Below, in pieces: positions 12,060-23,665 of a stretch of DNA of 64,000 nt (positions within the stretch are counted from its first letter, which is position 1; each line of letters opens with the position of its first letter). Origin of the DNA: Capra hircus. Lineage: Eukaryota > Chordata > Mammalia > Artiodactyla > Bovidae. The stretch is from assembly GCF_001704415.2 (NCBI RefSeq), contig NC_030817.1, positions 37,955,550 to 38,019,549 on the forward strand, given 5' to 3'. A program made the position numbers and the translations under genes. The notes beneath the pieces were generated by a model, which had not been told where the DNA came from, searched no databases, and worked only from the letters and a program-made list of their open reading frames with translations.

Positions 12060-13030
12060 TCTTTTGTTAAAATTCATTTTTTAAATACATAGAAATATAG
12101 TTGATTTTTATAATTTGTTTTTGTATACACTTATAGAGATCATTCCCTCCATCAGTATGTGAGAATTCCAGTTGCTCTGCAAACTCATCTGTACTTAGTA
12201 TTATAATTTTTTTTCTTTTCTCTTTCTTTTCCTTTCCTTTCCTCCGCACACCTCGCCCCCCGCCCCCGCCGTACTGGTTTTAGCCATTCTAATGGGTATA
12301 CAGTGGTATCTCATTGTGGTCTTAATTTGCCTTTTCCTGATGACTAATGAGGTAGCATCTTTCCGTATACTTTTCTGCCACCTGATATTTTCTTTGGTAA
12401 AATATCTAAATCTTTTGCCCATTTATCAAGTTATTTGCTTGTTTTTTTTTTTTTCTCTCAATATTCAGTTTTGTGAGTTTTAAAAATATTCTGGTTGTAA
12501 ATTTATTATCAGATTTGAAATTTGCAAATATTTTATACCTATTTGTGGTATATCTTTTCATTCTCTTTATGGTGTCTTTTGGAGAGCAGAAGTTCTTAAT
12601 TTTGAGGAAATTCATTTTATTGTTTTTTCTTTTATGGATTATGCTTTTGACATTACATTATATCCAAGAAATTTTTGTATAGTCCAAGATAACAAAGATT
12701 TGCTGTTGTTTTTTTTTTTTTCTCTAGAAGCTTTATACTTTCTGATTTGGGATTTCAGTCCTTGATCCATTTTGAGTTGCTTTTAAAACATGGCACAAAT
12801 TATGAATTGAAATTAATTTTTCTTTTTTGCATATGGATACCCAGTTGCTGTGGTGCCATTTGTTGGAAGCATTATCCTTTTAACATTGAGTTGCTTTTAT
12901 AACATGTGGAAAACCAGCTGACCATATATTTGTGGGTCTATTTCTGGACCCTATTCCATTGACTATGTGTCAGTGCCTTTTCTGACACCACACTGCCTTA
13001 ATTACTGTCTCTTCATAATAAGCCTCAGTT
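12060..13030 (-). mobile_element. Old L1, ORF2 3' part
   Basis: Reverse-strand L1: the ttttagccattctaatggg, ttttgcccatttatcaagtt and ggtgccatttgttggaag blocks are standard L1 ORF2 antisense landmarks. No long frame survives. Confidence 0.75.
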
Positions 13031-13035
13031 TTAAT

Positions 13036-13125
13036 CTGCTCAGGCTGCCATAACAAAACGCCATAGACTGGGTGGGTGACTTGTAACCCAGGTTACTGAT
13101 TGGCTAAACAAAAATTGTAAAATTT
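13036..13125 (+). repeat. LTR/MaLR-like fragment, same family as 3838-4660
   Basis: ctgctcaggctgccataac followed by catagactgggtgg. Confidence 0.5.
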
Positions 13126-13129
13126 CAGA

Positions 13130-13750
13130 TTATCTGGATTTTTGAAATTGTTGTTTTAATGAGGGGAGCAAGACTCTCCAGCGTTCTGCCTCCTTAATAG
13201 AAGATGGAAGTCTTATGCTCTTTGTTTTTCCCCTCAATTTTTCTCTCTATGCTGTTCAGATGTTTTCTGTTGACCACTTTTTGAGTTCATTCACCCTGTC
13301 TTTTGCTTTACGTAGTTCATGAAACCATTTCAGTTAGCCTTTAATTTCTAGAATATGCATTTATTTTTTACAGATTTTAATTGTCTTTTCTAAATCTCCC
13401 ATCTCTTCATCTGTTTCTCCACCTTTCCCCTTATTTTCTTGAAAGTTTAATCATAGTTATTTTAAAGGCCCTATTTGATATTTCTAATATCTGGATCATT
13501 TATGGATTTGTTTCTATGATCTGCTTGTTTTTTTTTTTTTTTTGAGGGGGTTGGTTATTTGATCCTTCTTTTTTTTTTCGTTTTAGAATCTGTTATATTT
13601 TAAAATCAGATGCTGGACATTGTAATTGAGCATTTGTAGGGGCTCTGGATGATGTTATACGTACTTGAAGAGGATTAGCATTTCTTTCCTCATTCAGATA
13701 AGGTAGAAGTGGATTGACTTGATCCTGTCGAGGCTTTGTCTTAAGCTTGC
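13130..13750 (-). mobile_element. Old L1, 5' part
   Basis: Read on the minus strand it resembles the region upstream of L1 ORF1 (ggcctttaaaataactatga). Includes T runs at about 13530 and 13570. Confidence 0.45.
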
Positions 13751-13770
13751 TATTTCAGCTTTGTTCTTCC

Positions 13771-14050
13771 CCTGCTGCTGCTACTGCTGCTAAGTCGCTT
13801 CAGTCGTGTCCGACTCTGTGCGACTCCATAGACAGCAGCCCACCAGGCTCCCCCGTCACTGGGATTCTCCAGGCAAGAACACTGGAGTGGGTTGCCATTT
13901 CCTTCTCCAATGCATGAAAGTGAAAAGTGAAAGTGAAGTCGCTCAGTCGTGTCCGACTCTTTGCGACCCCATGGACTGCAGCCCGCCAGGCTCCTCCATC
14001 CATGGGATTTTCCAGGCAAGAGTACTGGAGTGGGGTGCCATGTCTTTCCC
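13771..14050 (-). mobile_element. Bov-A2 SINE
   Basis: Reverse-strand dimer: (gct)n tail at the left, then two Bov-A units. Short cttcccc/ctttcccc flanks may be the target duplication. Confidence 0.92.
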
Positions 14051-14534
14051 CTAGGGCATAGTATTTATTCTTTAGACATGTTTCTTATTACTAGGCTATG
14101 GAGCCTTTAGGGTCTCAATAGAAAACTTGATGTGTTTATCAAGATCCAAAACAAACATTTGTCTATCTGGCAGCACATAGTTGCTGATATCTCTGGTCTT
14201 TAACCACTCCAAATATCGTTTTTCACTGAGTTTCTTGATTTCTTGTTTTGAACATCTAAAATTTTTGAGTTGGCCAATGACTTTGAAATTTGGTTGCAGG
14301 TTTTTAGGCTCCTTCTTCATGGTTCTTTTTTCTTTTTTTTTTTTCTTTTCCCTTTCAAAAAGACTGCTTGTGATTTGGAAAAATAAAATGTCCTCAGAAA
14401 AAGAGTTAGGATGAATGTGAAACTCAACTGTTGCGCTTCTCTTCTCTCAAGGATTATAGACCTTCAAGTTCTGCCTCCACTGGTTGCTCTGCAATGTTGT
14501 CTCCTGTTGATTTAAATATTTGTCTAGCCTTTTT

Positions 14535-14750
14535 TGGGTTCTTCCCTAGTGACTCAGTTGGTAAAGAGTCTGCTTGCAATGTAGGAGACCTGAGTTTGAT
14601 CCCTGAATCAGGAAGATCCCCTGGAGAAGGAAATGGCAACCCACTCCAGTATTCTTGCTTGGAGAATTCCACAGACAGAGGAGCCTGGTGGGCTTCAGCC
14701 CATGGGGTCACAAAGAGTTGGACACAACTGTGCGACTTTCACTTTCACTT
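14535..14750 (+). mobile_element. Bov-tA SINE
   Basis: Complete copy between tctagccttttt at 14523-14534 and 14751-14762 (12-bp target duplication). Confidence 0.92.
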
Positions 14751-15082
14751 TCTAGCCTTTTTATTTGTTCTCAGCAGGAGGGTTAGTAGAATACAAGCTG
14801 CTTCTTTAAGACCAAAATTGGAAATTTCTATATGCTCTCTAGTCCTGCTTGCTTTCTACTAGTAATGAAGGGAGAGGTAAAAGCAGGGAGGATAGAATCG
14901 TTTATTGTTTATACCCTACTTATTTCTCAGATGTGGTTGTGACAGACCATCTGGTTTTTTAGGAACAACCCTTAGACTTTAGGAGAGCTATGAGGCTAAG
15001 CATCCATGGTAATGACCATTGCAAACCTCCAGTCCTGGCTCTGCCCTAATCAGCTGTATGATTTTAGACAAATTGCTCATTT

Positions 15083-15407
15083 TTATTTCATTTTATTTAT
15101 TTCTGGGTGTGCTTGGTCTTCATTGCTGCTCTTGGGCTTTCTCTAGCTGTGGTGAGTGGGGACTGCTCTGTAGGTGCGGTGCTTGGCTTTCTCATTGCGA
15201 TGGCTTCTCCTCTTGCAGAGCACAGGCTCTAGGGTGTGTGGGCTTCAGTAGTTGTGCTCCTGGGCTCTGGAGCACAGGCGCAATAGTTGTGGCACACAGG
15301 CTTAGTTGCTCTGCGGCCTGTGGGACCCTCCTGGACTGGGGATTGGATCCATGTCTCCTGCACTGGCAGGTGAATTATTTACCAGTGAGCCACCACAGAA
15401 ACCCTGC
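15083..15407 (-). mobile_element. CHR-type/BTALU-like SINE, full length
   Basis: Reverse-strand copy with the gggctttctctagctgtgg landmark, inserted into what looks like a MIR fragment (15028-15082). Repeated tgctcat at both sides suggests the target site. Confidence 0.88.
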
Positions 15408-15776
15408 TCATCTTCTTTGAATATAATTTTCTTTGTACCTAGAACAGGATAAGTAATTGACTTGCTTATAAGAATGTCATAAGGATGAGCTGTGAAAGTA
15501 TAGGAAAATTCTTTTGAAAAAACTGCAGAAACAGAAATCTCTCTTATCTTTCACCCTACAGCCCACAAATAATACAGAAACAGAAGTGAGGAATTCAGGA
15601 TATTGGTTTCGCTTAGTCACTAACTAGCTGTTGACTCTGGGTAAATCATTTCATTCTTGCTCGTCTGCACTTTGAGACAACTTATCAAACTCTAAGTGAT
15701 AAGACAAGAAGGAAACATTTAAACAATGACGCCCAAGTCTGTGAGCCCTTGGGGCAATGAGAGGAAGTACCAGCTG

Positions 15777-15982
15777 GCTTCCTTGGTGGCTCAGATGGTA
15801 AAGTGTCTGCCTGTGATGCCTGGGTTCGATCCCTGGGTTGGGAAGATCCCCTGGAGAAGGAAATGGCTACCCACTCCAGTACTCTTGCCTGGAAAATCCC
15901 ACAGATGAAGGAGCCTGGTAGGTTAGAGCCCATGCGGTCGCAAAGAGTCAGACATGACTGAGCGACTTCACTTCACTTTGAG
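15777..15982 (+). mobile_element. Bov-tA SINE
   Basis: Head ggcttccttggtggctcaga through the cagacatgactgagcgactt tail. Confidence 0.9.
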
Positions 15983-16034
15983 CAGCCAGATTAATTCTCT
16001 CCCTTTTGGCAGTTGGGTGTTATCAGTTGTGCTC

Positions 16035-16148
16035 AGCTGCTCAGTCATGGTGGAGTCTTTGCGATCCCATGGACTGTAATCTGCCAAACTCCTCTGTCCA
16101 TGGAATTTTCCAGGCAAGAATACTGGAGTGGGTTGCCATTTTGAAATC
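16035..16148 (-). mobile_element. Bov-A unit, partial
   Basis: Reverse-strand single unit ending gagtgggttgccatt. Confidence 0.8.
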
Positions 16149-16448
16149 TTCTCCAGTTATTAATTGTACCTGCATTTAAAGGAAATTTGTATCTGCTAGA
16201 AAATTGAGATGAATGCTGTAGCCTGCATTTAGAAGATGAATATGGATTATTCTTTACACCTTTTACCAGAAAAAGAAAGAGGGAAGAGGAAGGGCAAGAG
16301 AAGACAGATGTGATCACTGGCATCATCTTACCTGGACTGAAGGCTAGGATCTGTGCCTATAACTATGCCTGGACTTGACTCCAGAACTGGCAGTTATCTA
16401 AAGTAAAAATGAAAACAGAGATAAAGTGTGAGCTAGAATGAGTGTGAT

Positions 16449-18505
16449 TAATCCTAAATCAAATCCCTGATTATACAAGGGAAGTGGCAAACAGATTCAA
16501 GGGATTAGATCTCTAGACAGAGTGCCTGAAGAACTGTGGATGGAGGTTTGTAGCATTATACAGGAAGCAGTGCTCAAGACCCAAGAAAAAAGAAATGCAA
16601 AATGGCAAAATGGTTGTCTGAGGAGGCCTTACAAATAGCTGAGGAAAGAAGAGATGCTAAAGGCAAAGGAGAAAAGGAAGGACATACCCATCTGAATGCA
16701 GAGTTTGAAAGAATAGCAAAGAGATATAAGAAAGCCTTCCTCAGTGATCACTGCAAAGAAATAGAGGAAAACAATAGAATGGAAAAGACTAGAGATCTCT
16801 TCAAGAAAATTAAGAGATATCAAGGGAACGTTTCATGCGAAGATGGGCACAATAAAGGACAGAAATGGTATGGACCTAATTGAAGCAGAAGATATTAAGA
16901 AGAGGTGGCAAGAATACATAGAAGAACTATACAAAAAAGATCTTCATGACCCAGAGAACGACAATGGTGTGATCACCTAGCTAGAGCCACACATACTGGA
17001 ATGCAAAGTCAGGTGGGCCTTAGGAAGCATCACTACAAACAAAGCTCATGGAGGCGATGGAATTCCAGCTGAGCTATTTCAAATCTTAAAGATGATGCTG
17101 TGAAGGTGATCCACTCAATATGCCAGCAAGTTTGGAAAACTCAGCAGTGGCCACAGGACTGGAAAGTTCAGTTTTCATTCCAATCCCAAAGAAAGGCAAA
17201 GCCAAGAATGCTCAAACTACCACACAATTGCACTCATCTCACACACTAGTAAAGTAATGCTCAAAATTCTCCAAGTGAGGCTTCAACAGTATGTGAACTG
17301 AGAACTTCCAGATGTTCAAGCTGGATTTAGAAAATGCAGAGCAACCAGAGATCAAATTGCCAACATCTGTTGGAACATCAAAAAAGCAAGAGAGTTCCAG
17401 AAAAACATCTATTTCTGCCTTATTGACTATGCCAAAGCCTTTGACTGTGTGGATCACAACAAACTATGGAATATTCTGAAAGAGATGGGAATACCAGACC
17501 ACCTTACCTGCCTCCTGAGAAATCTGTATGCAGGTCAGGAAGCAACAGTTAGAACCAGACATGGAACAACAGACTGGTTCCAAACTGGGAAAGGAGTACC
17601 TCAAGGCTGTATATTGTTATCCTGTTTTTTAACTTATATGCAGATTACGTTATACAAAATGCCAGCCTGGATGAAGCACAAGCTGGAATCAAGATTGTCA
17701 GAACAAATATCAATAACCTCAGATATGCAGATGACACCATCCTTATGGCAGAAAGTGAGGAGGAACTGAGGAGCCTCTTGATGAAAGTGAAAGAGGAGAG
17801 TGAAAAAGCTGGGTTAAAACTGAGCATTCAGAAAACTAAGATCATGGCAATTTGTCCCATCACTTCATGGCAAATAGATGGAGAAACAATGAACATAGTG
17901 ACAGACTTTATTTTTGGGGGCTCCAGAATCACTGAAGATGGTGACTGCAGCCATGAAATTAAAAGACGCTTGCTCCTTGGAAGAAAAGCTATGACCAACC
18001 TATATAGCCTATTAAAAAGCAGAGACATTACTTTGCCGACAAAGGTCCATCTAGTCAAAGCTACGGTTTTTCCAGTAGTTATGTATGGATGTGACAGCTG
18101 GACCATAAAGAAAGCTAAGCACCGAAGAACTGATACTTTTGACGTGTGATGTTAGAGAAGACTCTTGAGAGTCCCTTGTACTGCAAGGAGATGACATCAG
18201 TCAATCCTAAAGGAAATCAGTCCTGAATATTCTTTGGAAGGACTGATGCTGAAGCTGAAGCTCCAATACTTTGGCTACCAGATGTGAAGAACGGACTCAC
18301 TGGAAAAGACCCTGATGCTGGGAAAGATTAAAGGCAGGAGGAGAAGGGGACAACAGAGGATGAGATGGTTGGATGGCATCACCAACTCGATGGACATGAG
18401 TTTGAGCAAGCTCTGACTGTTGGAGATGTCCAGGGAGGTGTGACATGCTGCAGCCCGTGGGGTCGCAAAGAGCTGGACATGACTGAATGACTGAACTGAC
18501 TGAGA
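16449..18505 (+). mobile_element. BovB LINE, 5'-truncated, about 2.05 kb, inactive
   Basis: Starts within the 3' part of the endonuclease coding region and runs to the ctgaatgactgaactgactg tail. The reverse-transcriptase frame is broken by frameshifts and a stop near 16980. Surviving pieces lie at 16602-16883, 17449-17769 and 17745-18149, with the palm-domain segment (FIDYAKAFDCVD, LTC) readable near 17420-17510. An older copy than the one at 58613-61695, judging by the number of lesions. Confidence 0.93.
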
Positions 18506-18639
18506 ATGAGTTTGAGAGATTTCATAATCCTATTAAGACTGTTGTCAGATGCGACCTTGACAATATCTTTAATTTTCCTGAGTTTCTATAGGGACTTACA
18601 ATAATAGCCTACAATTCTAAGTTTTCCTACTGTTTTTCA

Positions 18640-18780
18640 AATTATTTTTCCATTAGTATATCAAATTCTCTTAATAATCTTGTGAAATAGCATTGGGCAA
18701 TTAGGCAGGACAGGAATAACAGAAGAGGTCCAGAGAGGCAAAATGAGTTGCTCTCGGTTACAGTATATAACACACATTTA
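18640..18780. mobile_element. MIR-like fragment
   Basis: ggtccagagaggcaaaatga and the ttgctctcggttaca part resemble the MIR/L2 3' region. Confidence 0.5.
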
Positions 18781-18932
18781 CTCTGCTAGGCCTTTTGTGT
18801 GTGTGTATGTGTACACAAATGCATGGAGCTAGGGAAATAGAGATATATCTTCCTGTTTTGGTGTTTGTTATCATCATCTTCACACCCAATGCCAGAAATC
18901 TGTTTGTTTCACTTATTTTACAAATATTTATT

Positions 18933-19242
18933 TGTAAATATCATATATTAAAGATTCATGTATTTATTTTATTTTTTGGCCATGGTGGGTCTTCATTGCT
19001 GCATGTGGGCTTTTCTCTAGTTGCAGCAAGACAGGGGCTACTCACTAGTTGCAGTGCATGGACTCATTGTGGTGGCTTTTCTTGTTGTGGAGCACAGGCT
19101 CAAGGTGTGTGGGCTTAGTAGTTGTGGCACAAGGGGGCTTAGTTGCTTCTCAGCATGTGGGATCTTCCTGGACCAGGGATTGAACTGGTGTCCCCTGCGT
19201 TGCAAAGTGAATTCTTAACCACTGGACTACCAGGGAAGCCCC
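18933..19242 (-). mobile_element. CHR-type SINE with 13-bp target duplication
   Basis: Identical acaaatatttatt at 18920-18932 and 19243-19255. The SINE tail (T-rich at 18961-18976) is separated from the left duplication by about 28 bp of non-SINE sequence. Confidence 0.88.
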
Positions 19243-19275
19243 ACAAATATTTATTGATTGCCTAATTTTGTGGCG

Positions 19276-19462
19276 GGCTTCTTTCGTGACTCAGCAGTAA
19301 AGAATCCACCTGCCAGTACAGGAGATGTGTGTTCAATCCCTGAATTGGGAAGATCTCCTGGAGAAGGAAATGGTAACCCACTACACGGGGAGCCTGTCAG
19401 GGTGTAATCCATGGGGTTGCAAAAGAGTTGGACACAACTTGGTAACTAAATAACAACAACAA
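19276..19462 (+). mobile_element. Bov-tA SINE
   Basis: Diverged copy with head, body and an aacaacaacaa tail. Confidence 0.85.
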
Positions 19463-19490
19463 TATTGTGGCAGATCTTGAGTCTGGGGAT

Positions 19491-19752
19491 CAGTTCAGTT
19501 CAGTTGCTCAGTCATGTCCGACTCTTTGTCACCCCATGGACTGCAGCACGCCAGGCTTCCCTGTCCATCACCAACTCCCAGAGCTTGCTCAAACTCATGT
19601 CCATCGAGTTGGCGATGCCATCCAACATCTCATCCTCTATCATCCCCTTCTCCTCCCGCCTTCAATCTTTCTCAGCATCAGGGTCTTTTCCAATGAGTCT
19701 GTTAATGAGTCCATTCTTTGCATCTGGTGGCCAAAATATTGGAGCTTCCCAC
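19491..19752 (-). mobile_element. BovB LINE 3' fragment
   Basis: Reverse-strand BovB end beginning with agttcagttcagttgctcag. Confidence 0.9.
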
Positions 19753-20015
19753 CCATACTCTTGGCCCCCAGGGAAGGTGTGGTTACCAGGGTTACAGTGG
19801 CAAATAAGATAAAGAGACTTTGTGCTTGATGAAATCATAGTCTGGTGGGAAACAAGTAGACATGTAGAGCACTAAACGCTCTGTAGACCTTTGCAAAAGC
19901 ATGTTGCAGCAGGAGTGTGGGGAAAGGGGTCTGAAGTCTGAACTGGAGAGAATTTGGAAAACTTCATTGAAAAAAGCAGCCTTGTGACAGAGACTTGGTG
20001 GTACAGGAATTTGCT

Positions 20016-20291
20016 GCTGCTGTTGCTGCTAAGTCGTTTCAGTCGTGTCCGACTCTGTGCGACCCCAGAGATGGCAGCCCACCAGGCTCCCCTGTCCCTG
20101 GGATTCTCCAGGCAAGAACACGGGAGTGGGTTGCCATTGCCTTCTCCAATGCATGAAAGTGAAAAGTGAAAGTGAAGTCGCTCAGTTGTGTCTGACTCCC
20201 AGCGACCCCATGGACTGCAGCCTACCAGGCTCCTCTGTCCATGGGATTTGCCAGGCAAGAGTACTGGAGAGGGTTGCCGTTGCCTTCTCAG
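20016..20291 (-). mobile_element. Bov-A2 SINE with 13-bp target duplication
   Basis: Identical acaggaatttgct at 20003-20015 and 20292-20304. Confidence 0.95.
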
Positions 20292-20318
20292 ACAGGAATT
20301 TGCTAGATAAATAAAAAC

Positions 20319-21008
20319 CGGCTCAAAACTTAACGTCGAAAAAAACTAAGATCATGGCAGCCGGTCCCATCACTTCACGACAAATAGCAGGGGAAAAGGG
20401 GGAAGCAGTGAGATTTTATTTTTCAGGCTCCAAAATCACTGTGGACAGTGACTGCAGCCATGGAATGGAAAGATGCTTGCTCCTTAGAAGAAAAGCTATG
20501 ACAAACCTAGACAGTATTAAAAAGCAGAGACATTGGCAACAAAGGTCCCTATAGTCAAAGGTTTAGTATTTCCACTAGTCATGTATAAATGTGAGAGTTG
20601 GATCATAAAGAAGGCAGAGCACCGAAGAATTGACGCTTTTGAACTATGGTGCTGGAGAAGACTCTTGAGAGTCACTTGGACTGCAAGGAGATCCAACCAG
20701 TCAATCCTAAAGGAAATCGACTCTGAATATTGATTGGAAGGACTGATGATGAAGCTGAAGCTCCAATACTTTGGCCACGTGATGCAAAGAGCTGACTCAT
20801 AGGAAAAGACCCTGATGCTGGGAAAGATTAAAAGCAAAAGGAGAGGAAGGCTTCAGGTTGAGATGGTTAGATAGCATCACCAACTCAATGGATATAAATG
20901 TGAGCAAACTGCAGGAGATAGTGGAGGACAGAGGAGCCTGACTTGCTGCAGTCCATGGAGTCACAAAGAGTCAGACAGGACTTAGCAACTGAAGAACAAC
21001 AACAGCAA
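20319..21008 (+). mobile_element. BovB LINE, 3' 0.7 kb
   Basis: 5'-truncated copy of the post-reverse-transcriptase region, with stops and frameshifts. It ends in acttagcaactgaagaacaa. Confidence 0.9.
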
Positions 21009-22070
21009 TAGGTAGCTTTAGCGTGTCAGAGGCAGAAGGAACAGCATCCGCAAACATATGACTATACAGGCAGAAGGAAACACCAAGTGTTTAGGGAACA
21101 ACATATAGCTCAGTATTACTGACTAGGAGTAGGTAGGAGTAGGAAGAAGTTAGATTATTTTGAACAATTTTGGAGAATTACTTCCTCCCTTTCATTCACT
21201 CCCTCCATGCCCCACCAGTCATCACTCCTTATAGATTTGTTTCTTCCTCTGCATCCAGTACTTTGGTTAGAGCCTCTCCATGTCTGACCAGCTTGTCTGG
21301 TCAGCATGTCTGGACCAGCTTTTGTCTCCTGACTGGTCTTCCTGTCTCCAACAGGCATCCTTCCAGTCCCTCCTCCTGCCTCCCCACTTGGCTCCAGATA
21401 AGCCCAAACGTTCAGCATGCACTTGATTGCATCTCCAGACATCTCTTGATAAACCATTATGATCTCTTTCATGTTTTCTCCATTTATTCCTTAACTAATT
21501 TCTTACTTTATTTTGTCCTTCCTTCATTAATTTCTCAAAAAATATCCCCTTATTCTTTAGCTGTATTTTTACAGCCTTGTTAGTATGTCAAGAAGGCTTC
21601 ACGTCTGTGCCTTTTTTTGTGTGTTTTTCCCTCTTGTAGTATATCTTTCCTGTTCTCTGTCAGTGATTCTCTGCTTACCTTTCAAGACTTTCCCAGCTCA
21701 GGACCAATGGAACCAGCTGTGTAAAGCCTTTTTTGACACATGTCTTTGCTCACTGATTTGTAATTCCTTCACAGTAGAGTCAGTATCCCATTCATCTTTG
21801 TGTCCTCATCACCCAGAGCCACGCAGCAAAAGACTTCCTAGCAGTCATTTGGAATCAAATCTTGTGCAGTCCTGTGTTCTGTTGTTTTCTAGGAACTGTC
21901 TTTCCAGTACCAAGTGATGATCCATTTTCTGAGAGCAGAGATCTTTCTCTTACTTGTCTTCTACTTATTTTTCTCCCCTGTGCCTAGTTCAATACTGGGC
22001 AGTGCTTTTACTGAAGTGCCTGTTAGGAATTCCTGCAGAATTCTTAGACCTGACCCTGCAAAACAGTCTT
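21009..22070. other. Upstream flank of SLC28A2, no gene seen
   Basis: Pyrimidine-rich DNA; part of 21600-21850 may be diverged L2. It is the most likely place for regulatory sites upstream of the TATA box, but none can be proven by eye. Confidence 0.35.
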
Positions 22071-22077
22071 TAAAGCA

Positions 22078-22085
22078 TATAAATA
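22078..22085 (+). promoter_or_regulatory. Probable TATA box of SLC28A2
   Basis: TATAAATA lies about 30 bp upstream of a stretch that ends in a strong splice donor (22274) and is followed 1.3 kb later by the first coding exon. Spacing and position fit a TATA-driven start near 22108. The start site itself is inferred, not seen. Confidence 0.5.
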
Positions 22086-22107
22086 TTTAACTTGAGAGTT
22101 GCACTCC

Positions 22108-22273
22108 TTCTCTACAGGCAAGGGCAAGCACAGCAAAGGAGGGCCCAAGGGCAAAATGAGCCAATCAGGAAATCACCCTCCCTCATTCCCAGCCCTGACT
22201 TCAGAGTCAGGGTGGCATGGAACTGAGTTCTTTCTGTCCTCTCTGAGGCACCAGAAGAAGTCTACAAACTGGA
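22108..22273 (+). other. SLC28A2: Probable non-coding exon 1 (5' UTR) of SLC28A2
   Basis: The right edge is set by a consensus donor (gtaagt) at 22274. The left edge is only an estimate from the TATA box at 22078. The stretch contains a CCAAT motif, is not in any repeat I recognise, and contains an ATG (22158) whose short frame does not join the transporter frame. Splicing to the acceptor at 23572-23573 would give an exon 2 with 11 nt of leader before the ATG, matching the human arrangement of one non-coding plus 17 coding exons. An upstream alternative first exon cannot be excluded. Confidence 0.45.
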
Positions 22274-23573
22274 GTAAGTAATCATCTTGGGGGAGGGCAG
22301 GAGCCTGATTTGCCAGATTTTTTAATTGAGCCTACTGAGACCAAGTTCAAGTAGGTCTATATCTATGCAGGAAGGCCCTGATTTATAAAACAAAAGTTAT
22401 CCATTTATGATGCTTAATGAAATTATATTTAAATGGTTGAAAGGATCACAGTAAAACAAAAACAAAACACAATTCCATAGGGAACGAAAATTTCTACAAA
22501 GTAAAAAAAATGTCTCAGATGAACCTGTATTATGACTTTGAATGTTTAGATAAAGGTTGCTTATAGTGAGCTCGAGTGCGTCTTTTGTTTCTTTTTCTTA
22601 AATGGATGATTCCAGTAAATGAGCTTGTACCTTTTTTTTTTTTTGACTGCGCAGGATCTTCACTGCTCTAAATAGGCTTTCTCTAGCTGTGGCCCGCAGG
22701 GGCTACTCTTCGTTGAAGTGCGTGGGCTTCTTGCTGCAGTGGCTTCTCTTGGAGCACAGGCTCTAGGCCCAAGGGCTTCAGTAGTTGTAGCTCTCAGGCT
22801 CTAGAGCAAGGGATCAGTTCTTGTGTCACACGAACTTAGCTGCTCTGCAACAAGTAGAATCTTCCCAAATCAGGGATCAAACCTGCATCCCCTGCATTAG
22901 CTGGCAGTTTCTCAACCAGGAGACCACCAGGGAAGTCCTGCTTTATTTCTTTATTCTCTCATTTTGTTTTGAAGCTTTCTTTATTAGGGATAATTAACAC
23001 TCATCCTGATTATTCCATGTGTAGGTTTCTTTTCTCTCATGAAGAACTCTCTTAGATACTCCAGAAATGACTGTCATGCTGCATTATGGTCAGAAACTTG
23101 AAAGTCTGTTCATCTTGGTTTTCTCAGTAATGTGTTGTGGGCATGGTCTTCCCAGCCCTCTGCCTCCTTGTTTTCTTCTTAGTACAGCTCAGTGGGGCCT
23201 CCTGGAGGCTAACAGGAGTAGTTGCCCTCTCGCTCTTCCTCAAGGGAACTGAAGACGGTCCTTTTTAGTCCAGGTCCTGGAGCCCTTTGTGAGCCATTGA
23301 TTCATGTTAATTCCTCTGCATTTCATTTCTCTTCTATGTTATTTCCCCTTCCTTAGCTATTGACAATAGAAAGTAGAAGTCTATATTTCATTGTTCATTA
23401 TTTTAGAATTATGCTTCCAATCTTCTCGATTCTCAGTCCTTAAAGGAGTCAGCTAAATCTCTACTTATTTTTTGTTTTGTTTTTCCTGTGGATAACTGGC
23501 CCTAAAAGTTCTATCCAGTCTCACATTACAGAACAACTAATCTTCCACTCTTGGCTCTGAATCTGTCTTTCAG
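22274..23573 (+). other. SLC28A2: SLC28A2 intron 1
   Basis: Runs from the donor gtaagt to the acceptor tctttcag. It contains the CHR-type SINE at 22633-22940 and otherwise unique sequence. Confidence 0.45.
22633..22940 (-). mobile_element. CHR-type/BTALU-like SINE
   Basis: Reverse-strand, full-length: T-run, then ggctttctctagctgtggc, ending gaccaccagggaagtcc. Confidence 0.9.
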
Positions 23574-23584
23574 GAGAACAGGAG

Positions 23585-23665
23585 ATGGAGAAAACAAATG
23601 GAAAAGAGGCCTTTGCTCTGACCACTGTGGAGACTGGCATAGAGAACCCAGGGCTGGAACTCACG
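23585..23665 (+). CDS. SLC28A2: SLC28A2 exon 2, coding part (residues 1-27)
   Basis: The acceptor is at 23572-23573 after a pyrimidine tract, leaving 11 nt of leader before ATG 23585 in a strong context (G at -3 and +4). It encodes the start of the hydrophilic cytoplasmic N terminus (MEKTNGKEAF, ending NPGLELT), typical of CNT2. It ends on a codon boundary before gtaatt. Confidence 0.95.

Noticed and set aside
22099..22281. 60-codon frame over the leader exon as a coding gene
   Set aside because: No homology; it crosses the predicted donor and the frame does not reach the transporter start.
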